The notes under the pieces are model-generated. The model made no database searches. It was not told the DNA's origin and saw nothing but the letters and a program-made list of their open reading frames with translations. Below, in pieces: positions 28,101-35,618 of a stretch of DNA of 64,000 nt. A program made the translations under genes and the position numbers. Location: contig NZ_QEKI01000003.1 of NCBI RefSeq assembly GCF_003096355.1, forward strand, positions 186,001 through 250,000. The letters run 5' to 3'. Origin of the DNA: Pontibacter virosus. GTDB taxonomy: Bacteria > Bacteroidota > Bacteroidia > Cytophagales > Hymenobacteraceae. Every line of letters starts with the position of its first letter. Within the stretch, counting starts at the first letter, position 1.

Positions 28101-29299
28101 TATTTGTTGCCCTTTTGTTCAAAGAAACGCTGTAGCCGCTTTTCAGACACCTGTTTCCGGATGCTGCTGGCAGGGTATACGCCCCTCGACGCTTTTTGCA
28201 GGGCTTGCTGGTCCACATCAGTCGCAAAGAGCTTAACATCCAGGTGCCGTCCCAATCTGTGCGAGGCCTCTTTGAAAAGAATGGCTAGCGAATAGGCTTC
28301 TTCACCCGTACTGCAGGCCGCAATCCATACCTTAATGGGTTCTCCTTCTTCTTTGGACTCCAGTATACCCGGAATCACCTTTGTCTCTAACAGATGAAAA
28401 GCCTCCGGATCGCGGAAGAAACTGGTGACATTGATGAAAAACTCCTGGCAAAGAATCTTGATCTCGGCCGGGTTGGCGTGCAGGTAGTCGAGGTATTCCT
28501 GCAGGAAGTTCAACTTAAGGGTCTGCATCCGCTTTTGAATGCGGCGGTTCAGCGTAGGCTTTTTATAATGGGTGAAGTCAACCTGGGTATGGCTGCACAC
28601 CAGGTCCAGGATCTTCTTCAGCACAGCCTCTTCGTCGATCGGCTCCTGTTCCTTGCCATCCTGTATGATGCTCTTAACCAGCGGGGTGCGGCGAGTGTAC
28701 TCCATGATCTCGTGCGGGATCTGATCGGGCGGCAGCACAAAGTCTACATCACCTGTGTCGATGGCGCTGCGGGGCATACCATCAAACTTGGCACTCTCCG
28801 GGTCCTGCACCACCACCAGTCCGCCTGCCTTTTTGATGGCGCGCACCCCTTTGCTGCCATCCGTGCCTGTGCCTGAAAGCACCACGCCAATGGCATTAGG
28901 GCCGCGGTCAATGGCCAGTGACTCAAAAAAGGTATCCACTGCAAAGTTGGGCTCCCGGTTTCGGGGCTTCTCTGTCAGGCGCAGTCGGCCGTTTTGCAGA
29001 CTCAGCTGCTTGCCGCTGGGCAGCACGTATACGCAGTTGGGCCGTGTAAACGTATTGTCTTCGGCTTCCCGCACCTGCATGCTCGTGTGTTTCGACAGCA
29101 ATTCGGCCATCAGGCTTTTGTGGTCTGGTGAAAGGTGCTGTATGATGACGAATGAGAAGCTGGAGTTGCTTGGAAAATGGTCGAAGAGCTTGTGAATAGC
29201 CTCCAGACCTCCAGCCGAAGCGCCTATACCTACCAGGTAATGGTCGGCGGGCTTCGGGCTTACTTTTTGGTCCTGCTCTTTGTTTGCTTGCTGCAACAT
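25187..29299 (-). CDS. CheB-CheR-PAS-histidine kinase hybrid
   Basis: 1370 residues, cytosolic. CheB methylesterase domain (~20-190) with the triad Ser28 (GIGASAGG), His55 (IIQHLSPDH) and Asp147 (SGTGTDGSKG); CheR methyltransferase (~215-480) with FFRDPEAFHLL and the SAM motif WIAACSTGEEAYSLA. A long coiled coil follows (repeated SSNEEL units, ~690-740), then about three PAS domains, a second coiled coil, HisKA (FVYTASHDLKSPIANIEG) and HATPase (DNGLGISK, GTGMGLYIVKRIM). Such hybrids link methylation-like chemistry to phosphorelay. It lies 33 bp downstream of the phytochrome core, which itself lacks a kinase. Confidence 0.93.
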   Translation of the reverse strand: MLQQANKEQDQKVSPKPADHYLVGIGASAGGLEAIHKLFDHFPSNSSFSFVIIQHLSPDHKSLMAELLSKHTSMQVREAEDNTFTRPNCVYVLPSGKQLSLQNGRLRLTEKPRNREPNFAVDTFFESLAIDRGPNAIGVVLSGTGTDGSKGVRAIKKAGGLVVVQDPESAKFDGMPRSAIDTGDVDFVLPPDQIPHEIMEYTRRTPLVKSIIQDGKEQEPIDEEAVLKKILDLVCSHTQVDFTHYKKPTLNRRIQKRMQTLKLNFLQEYLDYLHANPAEIKILCQEFFINVTSFFRDPEAFHLLETKVIPGILESKEEGEPIKVWIAACSTGEEAYSLAILFKEASHRLGRHLDVKLFATDVDQQALQKASRGVYPASSIRKQVSEKRLQRFFEQKGNKYTVSDEVRKMVIFAQHDLQKDPPFSKIDLITCRNMLIYLNPSLQHKVLSLFPYALNMGGYLMLGPSEHIGDMQEYFEEEDRKWKIFRKVKDRSSLQRSYGVTDYQTTSMQQSQASQFKTTQLNRYNEAFMDALAEDFKVTALYVDTNYQLLHGIGDINRFLKFPDKRLHFNLIKMVPEELAVVLSVSIRKAIKTKRSVVGRQVAVKFGKNDRLIHTSVRPVTLEKGKPPLILILLQEMGEVSPQPKFTESPHISDADYYQQLTTLEAELRETRESLQMTVQDLSTANEELQSSNEELMSSNEELQSSNEEMQSLNEELHTVNSEHQLKIKELQELNEDLDNYFRSSNVGQLFVDHNLDVRKYTPSIEQIINLIGGDIGRPVYHLSHNLKYARLFDDVRQVNNTSIEVEQEVETENGRYYLMRIIPYLKRDGNKDGVVISFVDVTTLKTLSSVVQGVLDSSLNSIMSMQPVRDNKDQIKDFNWTLLNKKAEEMLGESSANLMQQSVTSTIPHLRDTGIFRKFCHVVETGKPLHVEQLLTLNEQKAWYEIAAVKMGAGIAVTMANINDKKNSEDQTLEAYEELKKAEENLTILNNQLERLVQDRTRELAESEERFRLVSMATNDVVWDWNLASNEIWWSDGLHKMLGFHENEMSGGLEGWFSKLHPEDRKEVERSVNDAINSGKKQWNAEYRILHKEGSYTYVSNRAYILYNEYQMPYRMIGSFIDLSDLKLAQEELQHTNDHLMRVIDDLDTFVYTASHDLKSPIANIEGLMLVLEEQIQVAEPLPGEPTDPLFVMIKDSIRRFKNVIRDLTDIAKVQRDVDGEAEPLEIEAVYNTIYEGLRGEAERKQAIIETNFSEAPNISFSKKNLNSILYNLLSNALKYSSPDRRPHVKIKSSYKGKKLELSIEDNGLGISKESQNKLFTLFKRFHSHVEGTGMGLYIVKRIMDNSGGQVQVKSETNKGTTFTLTFQQ

Positions 29300-29332
29300 G
29301 CTGTGTTAGCCGAAATAAAGGTAATTCGTTTT

Positions 29333-30895
29333 TTAATACTTCTCGCGGATGATCTTGCTAAGCACGGCACTGCGCAGCGCCTCGGCGGCTTCCAGCTCTT
29401 CCTGTTGCCAGGGGAGGGAGGTAAGCTGCACCGTTTGCTGGTAAAGGGCGAACGAGTTGCGTGGATGGTAGCCTTTGCCGTCCGGTTCCATGCGGATGGC
29501 ATGATCAGGGTTGCCGCTCCAGTTAACGGTTTGCAGCACTTCACCCCGGAAACACAAAATGTACTCTCCCTGGTCGGGATTGATGGCCAGCGCCAGCAAG
29601 CCGCTTGCCTCGTCCTTGTAGTCTTTGCTGTTCGGGTAGGCCTGTGGGAGCGAATTGGTTACGTAAGTTTTGTCGGAGCTGTTGCGCCGCAGCCAGGATG
29701 CCAGCTCTTTTATTTTCTGAACAGGCGGTGTCTTGCCTACCGTCTGCACATTGCCCTCATACAGCACGGCCGCACCACCTAGCGACAACAGCTCCACCAG
29801 GTTAGGCTGGCCATGCAACAGGGCTTCTGCAAAAAACTCCTGGTTAAAGAGTTGCTCCAGCATGGTGGCATGTTGTCCGCGCATGTGCGACTGCATCGTC
29901 GCACGCTGCTCCTTTTCGTAGGCCCCCAACCGCACCGCTGCTATGGTGGACAGCAGTTCCATAGCGGTACGCTCCTGGTAGCTGGGGTATTTCGGGGTTT
30001 TATGGTGGCAGGAGATTAGTCCCCACAGTCTGCCTTCCATAATGAGGGGCACCGACATAGAGGCCGAGATGCCCATGTTTCCCATGTACTCGAGGTGCAC
30101 GCTGGCCACGCTACGCAGAATGCAGCTGGTCAGGTCTGTGAATCGCCGCGTGATAGGATTGAGGATAGGGTGGAGGCGTACCGGTTCGTACTCACGGGCA
30201 GGTATAAGGCGGTATGGATTTCTGAAATAGAGGTCACGCGCCTGTTTAGGCACGTCAGAAGCTGGAAAACGCAGGCCCAGCAAATCGCTCATGTCCTCCG
30301 TTTTTGCCTGTCCGATCACAGAGCCGTTCCACATCGGGTCGAAGCGGTAGACGAGTACCCGGTCAAAACCAGTAAAGTTCTTGAACTCATCTGCCACGAT
30401 CTGAGCAATCGCCTCTGTGCTGTCTGCCTGTTTGATGCGGGACGTGATGTATTTGATCTGCTGGAAAAAAGTCAGGAATGATTTGTCATCCTCCCGCTGT
30501 GCCGGCTCCATTTCAATCAGTATCTGTTCTGACTCCGGATGCACAGTGGCCGTAAAGGCTTTGTTACTATCTCCAGCCTTGAACGTGAGTGAGAAGGGAA
30601 TGTCGACTTGCTCCTGTTCTGATTCTTTTTCGTGGGTAAGTTTCTGTTGCAGGTCTTCCAGCTCACTTTCAGGCACGAAGGCTGCCAAGGGTTGTTCCAG
30701 AAGCGTTTCAGGTGCAAGGCCGAGCAGGTCCGCACTGTTTTCACTTACCTGTCTGATGTGAAGTGATTTGTCCAGAACCAGCAGTAGGCCGTGGGGTTGT
30801 ATCAGGTTGATCTGGTGCAGCGGGATGCTTCCGCAAAAGTCAGAATCATAATTTTTTTCGCCACCGGTTTGCAGCGCAGGTGTCTTATTCTCCAT
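29333..30895 (-). CDS. Bacteriophytochrome photosensory core (PAS-GAF-PHY) without output domain
   Basis: 520 residues. N-terminal PAS with FCGSIPLHQINLIQPHG, where Cys21 sits at the place of the biliverdin-attaching Cys of bacteriophytochromes. GAF (~140-320) has RFPASDVPKQARDLYF (the PASDIP Asp), RSVASVHLEYMGNMG (conserved His) and LWGLISCHH. PHY (~325-515) has the tongue motifs NWSG and PRNSF. The protein stops right after PHY, so it has no kinase or other output domain. The next gene, 33 bp away on the same strand, is a kinase hybrid and is the obvious signalling partner. Confidence 0.92.
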   Translation of the reverse strand: MENKTPALQTGGEKNYDSDFCGSIPLHQINLIQPHGLLLVLDKSLHIRQVSENSADLLGLAPETLLEQPLAAFVPESELEDLQQKLTHEKESEQEQVDIPFSLTFKAGDSNKAFTATVHPESEQILIEMEPAQREDDKSFLTFFQQIKYITSRIKQADSTEAIAQIVADEFKNFTGFDRVLVYRFDPMWNGSVIGQAKTEDMSDLLGLRFPASDVPKQARDLYFRNPYRLIPAREYEPVRLHPILNPITRRFTDLTSCILRSVASVHLEYMGNMGISASMSVPLIMEGRLWGLISCHHKTPKYPSYQERTAMELLSTIAAVRLGAYEKEQRATMQSHMRGQHATMLEQLFNQEFFAEALLHGQPNLVELLSLGGAAVLYEGNVQTVGKTPPVQKIKELASWLRRNSSDKTYVTNSLPQAYPNSKDYKDEASGLLALAINPDQGEYILCFRGEVLQTVNWSGNPDHAIRMEPDGKGYHPRNSFALYQQTVQLTSLPWQQEELEAAEALRSAVLSKIIREKY

Positions 30896-31132
30896 AGATA
30901 TCCAAGGCCTATGCCAGGGGTGTAAAGGGTATGCAAACGCGTAGATTTAGAAGATTTGCGTCCTTCTGGCTAGGGGTATACGGGTGTAATTTACGTAATC
31001 TTACGCTAAAAGCATGTAATAGTATACTTTATTTGAATGCCGTAAGAGGTCTCCTGGAATATTTAAGAGTGAATTTAATCTACAGTTTTACCAGCTTATC
31101 AGCAGGTATTTATACGTACGATTTAGTATAAG

Positions 31133-31879
31133 TTATTTTTTATTTCCCATGTGTATTTGCACTTTTCGGTCAGGGCTTTTAACCTGGAAAGTCTGCGGGG
31201 CATAACCGCGACTGCTCACCAGCAAGGTGTGGCTGCCGTCTGAGAGCGAGAGCCTGAAGTTACCCTCGTCGTCGCTGCTGGTTTGCCAGGGGCTACCCAG
31301 AACCTGTACGGTAGCCTGTGCTATACTTTGTCCGCTGGCATCCAGCACCCTTCCTTGGAGACTAAACTTGGCCAGTAGTTGGGGGCTACTGCTGTCTGAT
31401 CTTCTGTTACTGTCAGGTGGTGCCGGTATATCGAGCACCAAGGCGGCGTCGATCGTGCGGGCCAGCAGTTCCTCCGGACTGGGCGGTAGCATCTCAGCAG
31501 TCTTCAGGGCCGCACTTTCCCGGGCGGCTGTGCGGGTATAATAGTAGAACAGGACGAGGCCGAGCGAGCAAAACATCATCAGCACGCCCAAGGCCACACG
31601 CCAGTCGGCCAGCCCATGCGGTACTCTCGGACGGCGTTTGCGGCGCAGGCTGTTACGAACGCGCTGCCAGATGCGTTCACGGGCCTGCCGCGTACGGCTC
31701 CGGTCGGAGCGTATCATGCCCGTCAGTATATCGTCACACATCTCGCAGTCGAGCAGGTGCTTCTCCAGTTCGTAATTGGTGGCCGGCGGCAGCAGGCCTT
31801 CCTCATATTGCCGCAGTAGTTCTATAGAGGGGTGCTCCTCCAGTCCCCATTCGCTTTGTTGTATTTTATCGTTGCGCAT
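31133..31879 (-). CDS. Anti-sigma factor-like membrane protein with carboxypeptidase-regulatory domain
   Basis: 248 residues from MRNDKIQ. The N-terminal cytosolic part has a zinc-finger-like anti-sigma motif (LEKHLLDCEMCDDIL, with HxxxCxxC spacing), followed by a basic stretch and one membrane segment (~93-113, ALGVLMMFCSLGLVLFYYY). The periplasmic part ends in a CarboxypepD_reg-like beta-sandwich (LQGRVLDASGQSIAQATVQV, DDEGNFRLSLSDGSHTLLVS). It starts inside the end of the sigma gene (14-bp overlap), so the two are translationally linked. The in-frame TTG at 31891 is a less likely start. Confidence 0.85.
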   Translation of the reverse strand: MRNDKIQQSEWGLEEHPSIELLRQYEEGLLPPATNYELEKHLLDCEMCDDILTGMIRSDRSRTRQARERIWQRVRNSLRRKRRPRVPHGLADWRVALGVLMMFCSLGLVLFYYYTRTAARESAALKTAEMLPPSPEELLARTIDAALVLDIPAPPDSNRRSDSSSPQLLAKFSLQGRVLDASGQSIAQATVQVLGSPWQTSSDDEGNFRLSLSDGSHTLLVSSRGYAPQTFQVKSPDRKVQIHMGNKK

Positions 31880-32438
31880 GGTTTTTTTCAATGTAAATTT
31901 TAAGGTTCCGCCGCCCGTTCTGTATGTAACTCTTCACCTGCTTAAGGTCGCAACCTGTTATCTCCTCTATCTCGCGGTAGCTTTTCTGCTGTAGGTAAAA
32001 CAACTCGATGCAAGTGCGCTGCTCGGCGGGCAGGTGCACGAGTCCCTGTTCGAGTGCCTGCCAGTCGAGTTCGGCCTGTGTGGCATCGTCCTGGTGTAAG
32101 GTATGCTGCTCGCGTGGCAGGGCCTGGCTTACTTTGTCCTTCAGGCGACTGCTGCGTAGCAGTTGCAGGCAGTGGTTTTTAGTGAGCGAGTGCAGCCACG
32201 ACTTAAAGTTGCTCACCTCATGCCGCTTCAGGGCCACGATCAGCTGCTCAAACACCTGCATGGTGGCGTCTTTGCTCTCTTCTTCCTCTTCGAGGTAGCG
32301 CAGGCAGATCAGGTATACCATCTCGGTGTGCCGCTCGAAGAGTTTCCCGATCACGTCCAGGTCACCGGTCCGGCGGTACTGCCGCACCAGTTCCAGGTCA
32401 TCGGAGGAACGGGCTTTCGAGAAGAACTTTAGAAACAT
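31866..32438 (-). CDS. ECF-type RNA polymerase sigma factor
   Basis: 190 residues from MFLKFFSKAR. Sigma region 2 reads LFERHTEMVYLICLRYLEEEEESKDATMQVFEQL; region 4 reads LPAEQRTCIELFYLQQKSYREIEEITGCDLKQVKSYIQNGRRNL, the helix-turn-helix for the -35 element. It directs RNA polymerase to a special promoter set when released by the anti-sigma factor encoded just downstream, whose start lies within this gene's 3' end. An in-frame TTG at 32447 is present but the ATG is preferred. Confidence 0.92.
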   Translation of the reverse strand: MFLKFFSKARSSDDLELVRQYRRTGDLDVIGKLFERHTEMVYLICLRYLEEEEESKDATMQVFEQLIVALKRHEVSNFKSWLHSLTKNHCLQLLRSSRLKDKVSQALPREQHTLHQDDATQAELDWQALEQGLVHLPAEQRTCIELFYLQQKSYREIEEITGCDLKQVKSYIQNGRRNLKIYIEKNHAQR

Positions 32439-32531
32439 AGCCGGCAACGGTTTAAGGTATATTCAATAAAGCAAATATTGCTGAATGCACCATGCTTTAA
32501 TTAAAATGAATTAGCGCAGCAGGGATTTTAT

Positions 32532-33035
32532 TTACCGGGTGGCCAGCAAAGCTCTGTCTTCTTCGCGCAGCTCCACCAGGGCGTATTTGCGGGTATCGGT
32601 TATCTTCAGTTCGTCGAGGGCGTCTACCAGGTTTTTGAAACGGGAACCAGCGGTCGCCTTCACCAGCACCACCAAGTTCGGATTGCCTTTTACCTGCTCG
32701 CCGAGCAGCACCTGCCGGATGCCGGTGGTAGAAAGGTCCGTTTGTTTTACCTCGGGTGCATCGCCCGGAAAGCCGAAGTAGTAGTATACCTTGTCCTCAC
32801 CGTCAAGCACAATGTTCAGCGCATTCTTGCCAGGTATAGGCGTATCAGGGCCCTGTGCAGTCGGCATGTTGATCTCCATCGTCTGGAGTCTGGCAAACGT
32901 AGTGGTGAGAATGAAAAAGGTCAGCAGCAGCGAGGCCAGGTCCACCATAGGGGTCATGTCCAAATGAAAACCTCTGCTGCGTGCGCGTTTCCCGCTGCCT
33001 TTTCCCGGATTCTTTTTTTCCTGTAGCTGTGCCAT
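32532..33035 (-). CDS. ExbD/TolR-type biopolymer transport protein
   Basis: 167 residues. Short basic N-terminus, then one membrane helix beginning FHLDMTPMVDLASLLLTFFI, which carries the Asp used for proton coupling in ExbD/TolR (DMTPMVD motif). The periplasmic domain follows (PNLVVLVKATAGSRFKNLVDALDEL). ExbD works with ExbB and TonB to energise outer-membrane transport, yet no exbB or tonB lies in the window, so the partners must be encoded elsewhere. Confidence 0.9.
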   Translation of the reverse strand: MAQLQEKKNPGKGSGKRARSRGFHLDMTPMVDLASLLLTFFILTTTFARLQTMEINMPTAQGPDTPIPGKNALNIVLDGEDKVYYYFGFPGDAPEVKQTDLSTTGIRQVLLGEQVKGNPNLVVLVKATAGSRFKNLVDALDELKITDTRKYALVELREEDRALLATR

Positions 33036-33208
33036 GGCGTGGTTCCTTTCTTTATGGATTTAAGCTGCGGACAGGCTTTCTGCCGCATTTGAATAGTAGA
33101 TGCAGCGAAGCCCGGAATTCCACACGTACGGCCCATTTTTTTAGAAAAATCACTATGACTTCTGTTTGCCGTAAGCAGAGGTATAACTGTATAATCTAAT
33201 CGCGTGCT

Positions 33209-34231
33209 ATGATCGAACGACAGGTATACCGCATGACAAAGGCTGGCTCCATCCGCAACCTGGAGCTGCGCCACGAAACCCTTGAGTCGCCGGGGGCGGA
33301 TGAAGTGAGTGTGCGGGTGCGCGCAATCGGGCTAAACTTTGCTGATATTTTTGCCATGCAAGGCCTGTACAGCGCCACACCATCCGGTTCGTTTATACCT
33401 GGGCTGGAGTTTGCGGGTGAGATCGTGGCGGTGGGAGAGGAGGCCGGCAAGTGGCAGGTAGGCGACCGGGTGATGGGTGCTACCAAATTTGGTGGATATG
33501 TCACACACATCAACAGCCACCACCGCTATGTGCTACCCCTGCCCGACAGCTGGAGCTTCGAGGAGGGTGCCGGTTTCCTGGTGCAGGGACTGACCGCCTA
33601 CTACGCCCTGATGGAACTCGGCAACCTGAAACCGGGCATGAATGTGCTGATCCACAGTGCGGCAGGCGGCGTAGGTATACTGGCCAACCGCATCTGCCAA
33701 AAACTGGGTGCCTATACCATTGGCACCGTAGGACAACCTGGCAAGGTGAATTTTCTGCGAAAGCACGAGCACTACGGCGATGTGATTTTGCGCGACGGTG
33801 ATTTCTACGACAAACTGATGCGCAGTCTGCACGGCCGCCCCCTTCACCTGATCATGGAATGCATTGGGGGACGTATACTGGAGCAAGGCTGGAAGGCGCT
33901 GGCACCGATGGGGCGCATGGTCGTCTACGGCAATGCCTCCTTCAGCAGCCACGGCAGCAAACCCAATTACCCGCGCCTGGTCTGGAAATACCTGCACCGC
34001 CCCAAAATAGACCCACTCAAACTTCCCACCGAAAACAAATCGCTGATGGGTTTTAATTTGATCTACCTCTACGAGCAGACCGATTTGATGCATGCATTAC
34101 TACAGGGGCTAATGCGCTTGCAACTCGCCCCCCAGCATGTGGGCCATGTGTATACCTTCAGCGAAATGAACGAAGCTATCCGGCTGTTTCAGCAGGGCAG
34201 GTCGGTGGGCAAGGTGGTTGTGACCGCATGA
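33209..34231 (+). CDS. Medium-chain dehydrogenase/reductase, quinone-reductase/VAT1-like
   Basis: 340 residues. GroES-like domain with GLNFADIFAMQGLY and FIPGLEFAGEIVAVGE, then the Rossmann nucleotide motif IHSAAGGVGILANRICQKLGA region (~150-170). The Cys/His zinc ligands of alcohol dehydrogenases are missing, as in NADPH:quinone reductases. The long C-terminal insertion (KYLHRPKIDPLKLPTENKS, then MGFNLIYLYEQ) is like that of VAT1-type members. It probably reduces an enone or quinone with NADPH. An imperfect-free 8-bp palindrome follows its stop. Confidence 0.88.
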   Translation: MIERQVYRMTKAGSIRNLELRHETLESPGADEVSVRVRAIGLNFADIFAMQGLYSATPSGSFIPGLEFAGEIVAVGEEAGKWQVGDRVMGATKFGGYVTHINSHHRYVLPLPDSWSFEEGAGFLVQGLTAYYALMELGNLKPGMNVLIHSAAGGVGILANRICQKLGAYTIGTVGQPGKVNFLRKHEHYGDVILRDGDFYDKLMRSLHGRPLHLIMECIGGRILEQGWKALAPMGRMVVYGNASFSSHGSKPNYPRLVWKYLHRPKIDPLKLPTENKSLMGFNLIYLYEQTDLMHALLQGLMRLQLAPQHVGHVYTFSEMNEAIRLFQQGRSVGKVVVTA

Positions 34232-34238
34232 ACTGAAA

Positions 34239-34288
34239 AATACCCACTTATGGGTATTGAATGCCTGAAAGTTAATGCGTTATCTTTG
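34239..34288 (+). promoter_or_regulatory. Palindrome overlapping a candidate promoter
   Basis: AATACCCA-CTTA-TGGGTATT at 34239-34258 is a perfect 8-bp inverted repeat. Its last two bases plus the next G form TTG (34257-34259), and TATCTTTG at 34281-34288 matches TAnnTTTG after a 21-bp spacer. An operator placed over the -33 element of the downstream gene is the simplest reading. There is no T-run, so a terminator is less likely. Confidence 0.45.
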
Positions 34289-34339
34289 ATTCATACCTGT
34301 TTGGAAGAACGCATCACTTAATATTCAAGGGCCTCTGTT

Positions 34340-35038
34340 ATGAATATCCCCGAAGCCATCAAAACGACACTTCGCTTTCGGCAGGTGCCCATGACTACCC
34401 ACCAGATCGCCTACTTTATCTTTTTTAACCGCTTGCTGCAAGCCACCACCAGTTTCGAGGCCATGGTACAAGCCGTGGAGGAGGCTGTTTACCAGAATCC
34501 CGGATTTTTCGATGTAACCGGCGACCTGGTGCACATGAGCAACTGGCAGAAAAACGAGCAGCAAATAGTTGAGCGGATATTCCTCACTGTGCAGCAGGCA
34601 ATTGGCCTTTTCCGCGAACTTGACCCGAGCAAAGACTGCTGCAACAACGTAGTGCTGGCACTATTGCTCTACAAGCGGCTTTCCGATATTGAGCGGAGTC
34701 AGCAGTTAGGGTCGCCCATCGTGCCCCGCCTCTGGAAATTTGACCGCGTAGCGAACGAAACCATGCTCTCTGAGCTTTCCGCCCGCGTATATGAGGTGAT
34801 GGACTACATCGAGCGAACCGACGATCGTTTGGCGAATGCTTTTCTTTTCGGCAAGGAGCAGCTCAACCAAATGAACAGTACCTGCCAGCTCCTCAAACTA
34901 CAGGAGGTCATGCACCTGCTGGCAACCCTGCAGCTCGACGAGGGGCATGTACCCACACCACTATTTCAGGCTATTTTCAGCCGACTCTTCTGGAATAACG
35001 TCAAAGACACTTCTAAAGAACTATCAGCAGCGGTGTAA
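34340..35038 (+). CDS. Unknown protein, possible HARE-HTH plus HsdM-N-like helical domain
   Basis: 232 residues, no signal or membrane segment. Not a family I recognise with certainty. Residues ~3-70 (VPMTTHQIAYFIFFNRLLQ, FEAMVQAVEEAVYQNPGFF, DVTGDLVHMSNW) follow the pattern of the HARE winged helix, a domain often found with DNA modification enzymes. Residues ~85-225 (LFRELDPSKDCCNNVVLALL, LYKRLSDIE, PRLWKFDRVANETM, VYEVMDYIERTDDRLANAF) look like the N-terminal helical domain of type I methyltransferase subunits, but there is no SAM or NPPF motif. Both assignments are by eye. It has its own promoter with a palindrome over the -33. Confidence 0.55.
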   Translation: MNIPEAIKTTLRFRQVPMTTHQIAYFIFFNRLLQATTSFEAMVQAVEEAVYQNPGFFDVTGDLVHMSNWQKNEQQIVERIFLTVQQAIGLFRELDPSKDCCNNVVLALLLYKRLSDIERSQQLGSPIVPRLWKFDRVANETMLSELSARVYEVMDYIERTDDRLANAFLFGKEQLNQMNSTCQLLKLQEVMHLLATLQLDEGHVPTPLFQAIFSRLFWNNVKDTSKELSAAV

Positions 35039-35052
35039 GGCGCTCCAAACGC

Positions 35053-35328
35053 TTAAGCGGATACCCTTTGCTGCATGGTTTGAACTGTGCTTTCCATGCT
35101 TTTGGCTGCCATCTTGCGGCGCGCGTAATAATTGCTGAAGCGGCGCAGTTTGCCGGTATGCATCCGTTCGTTTTGCGCTGGCGGGTGGGCGATGTGGCAA
35201 ACCGGGCAGACAGGCATTTCCTGTTGTTCCTGTATTTCTCCTATGGCGTCTTCAACCTGACGCAAATAAGCTACAATGGCCAGCGTGCCCAGCAGGCCGA
35301 TCAAGGTGAGAGTGGAAGTAATGATCAT
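35053..35328 (-). CDS. Small single-pass membrane protein with CPVCH motif
   Basis: 91 residues. One N-terminal membrane helix (TSTLTLIGLLGTLAIVAYL), a short acidic stretch, then PVCPVCHIAHPP, which with His could bind a metal, and a basic C-terminal part (GKLRRFSNYYARRKMAAK). No family recognised. It converges with the gene at 34340 across 14 bp. GC content and codon use look like its neighbours, so it is probably real. Confidence 0.6.
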   Translation of the reverse strand: MIITSTLTLIGLLGTLAIVAYLRQVEDAIGEIQEQQEMPVCPVCHIAHPPAQNERMHTGKLRRFSNYYARRKMAAKSMESTVQTMQQRVSA

Positions 35329-35571
35329 GGTAATCGAACTTTGGCTAAAAGTTGTAATTCAAGGTAATCGAATGGCCAGATAAAAGAACGTGTATACTAA
35401 AGCAAACTCCTATATCTGAAAATTTGATTTCTTTAATTAAAGGGATTAATCTTTAAAATTGAAGTCTGCCTCCGAATTATTTAGAACTTCCATAATGAAT
35501 CATAGATGGGTACTATAAGCTGATCTGCACTTGTAAAAGGCGCCTCTTATTTTTTTGTAGTTGTTTTATTT

Positions 35572-35587
35572 ATCGTAATATTGCGAT
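35572..35587. promoter_or_regulatory. Palindromic operator-like site before acr3
   Basis: ATCG-T-AATATT-G-CGAT, a 16-bp palindrome with one mismatched pair, 31 bp before the acr3 start. Its symmetry and AT-rich centre are like ArsR/SmtB-family operators. No arsR gene lies in the window, so a regulator acting from elsewhere would be needed. Confidence 0.5.
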
Positions 35588-35618
35588 GTGAATTATCTAT
35601 ATCTGACCAGCAAGCGAC

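Noticed and set aside
31880..31891. Upstream TTG start of the anti-sigma gene
   Set aside because: The ATG at 31879 fits better and gives the usual short overlap with the sigma gene.
34239..34258. Terminator for the oxidoreductase gene
   Set aside because: The stem is followed by GAATGCC rather than a T-run, and it overlaps a promoter element of the next gene.
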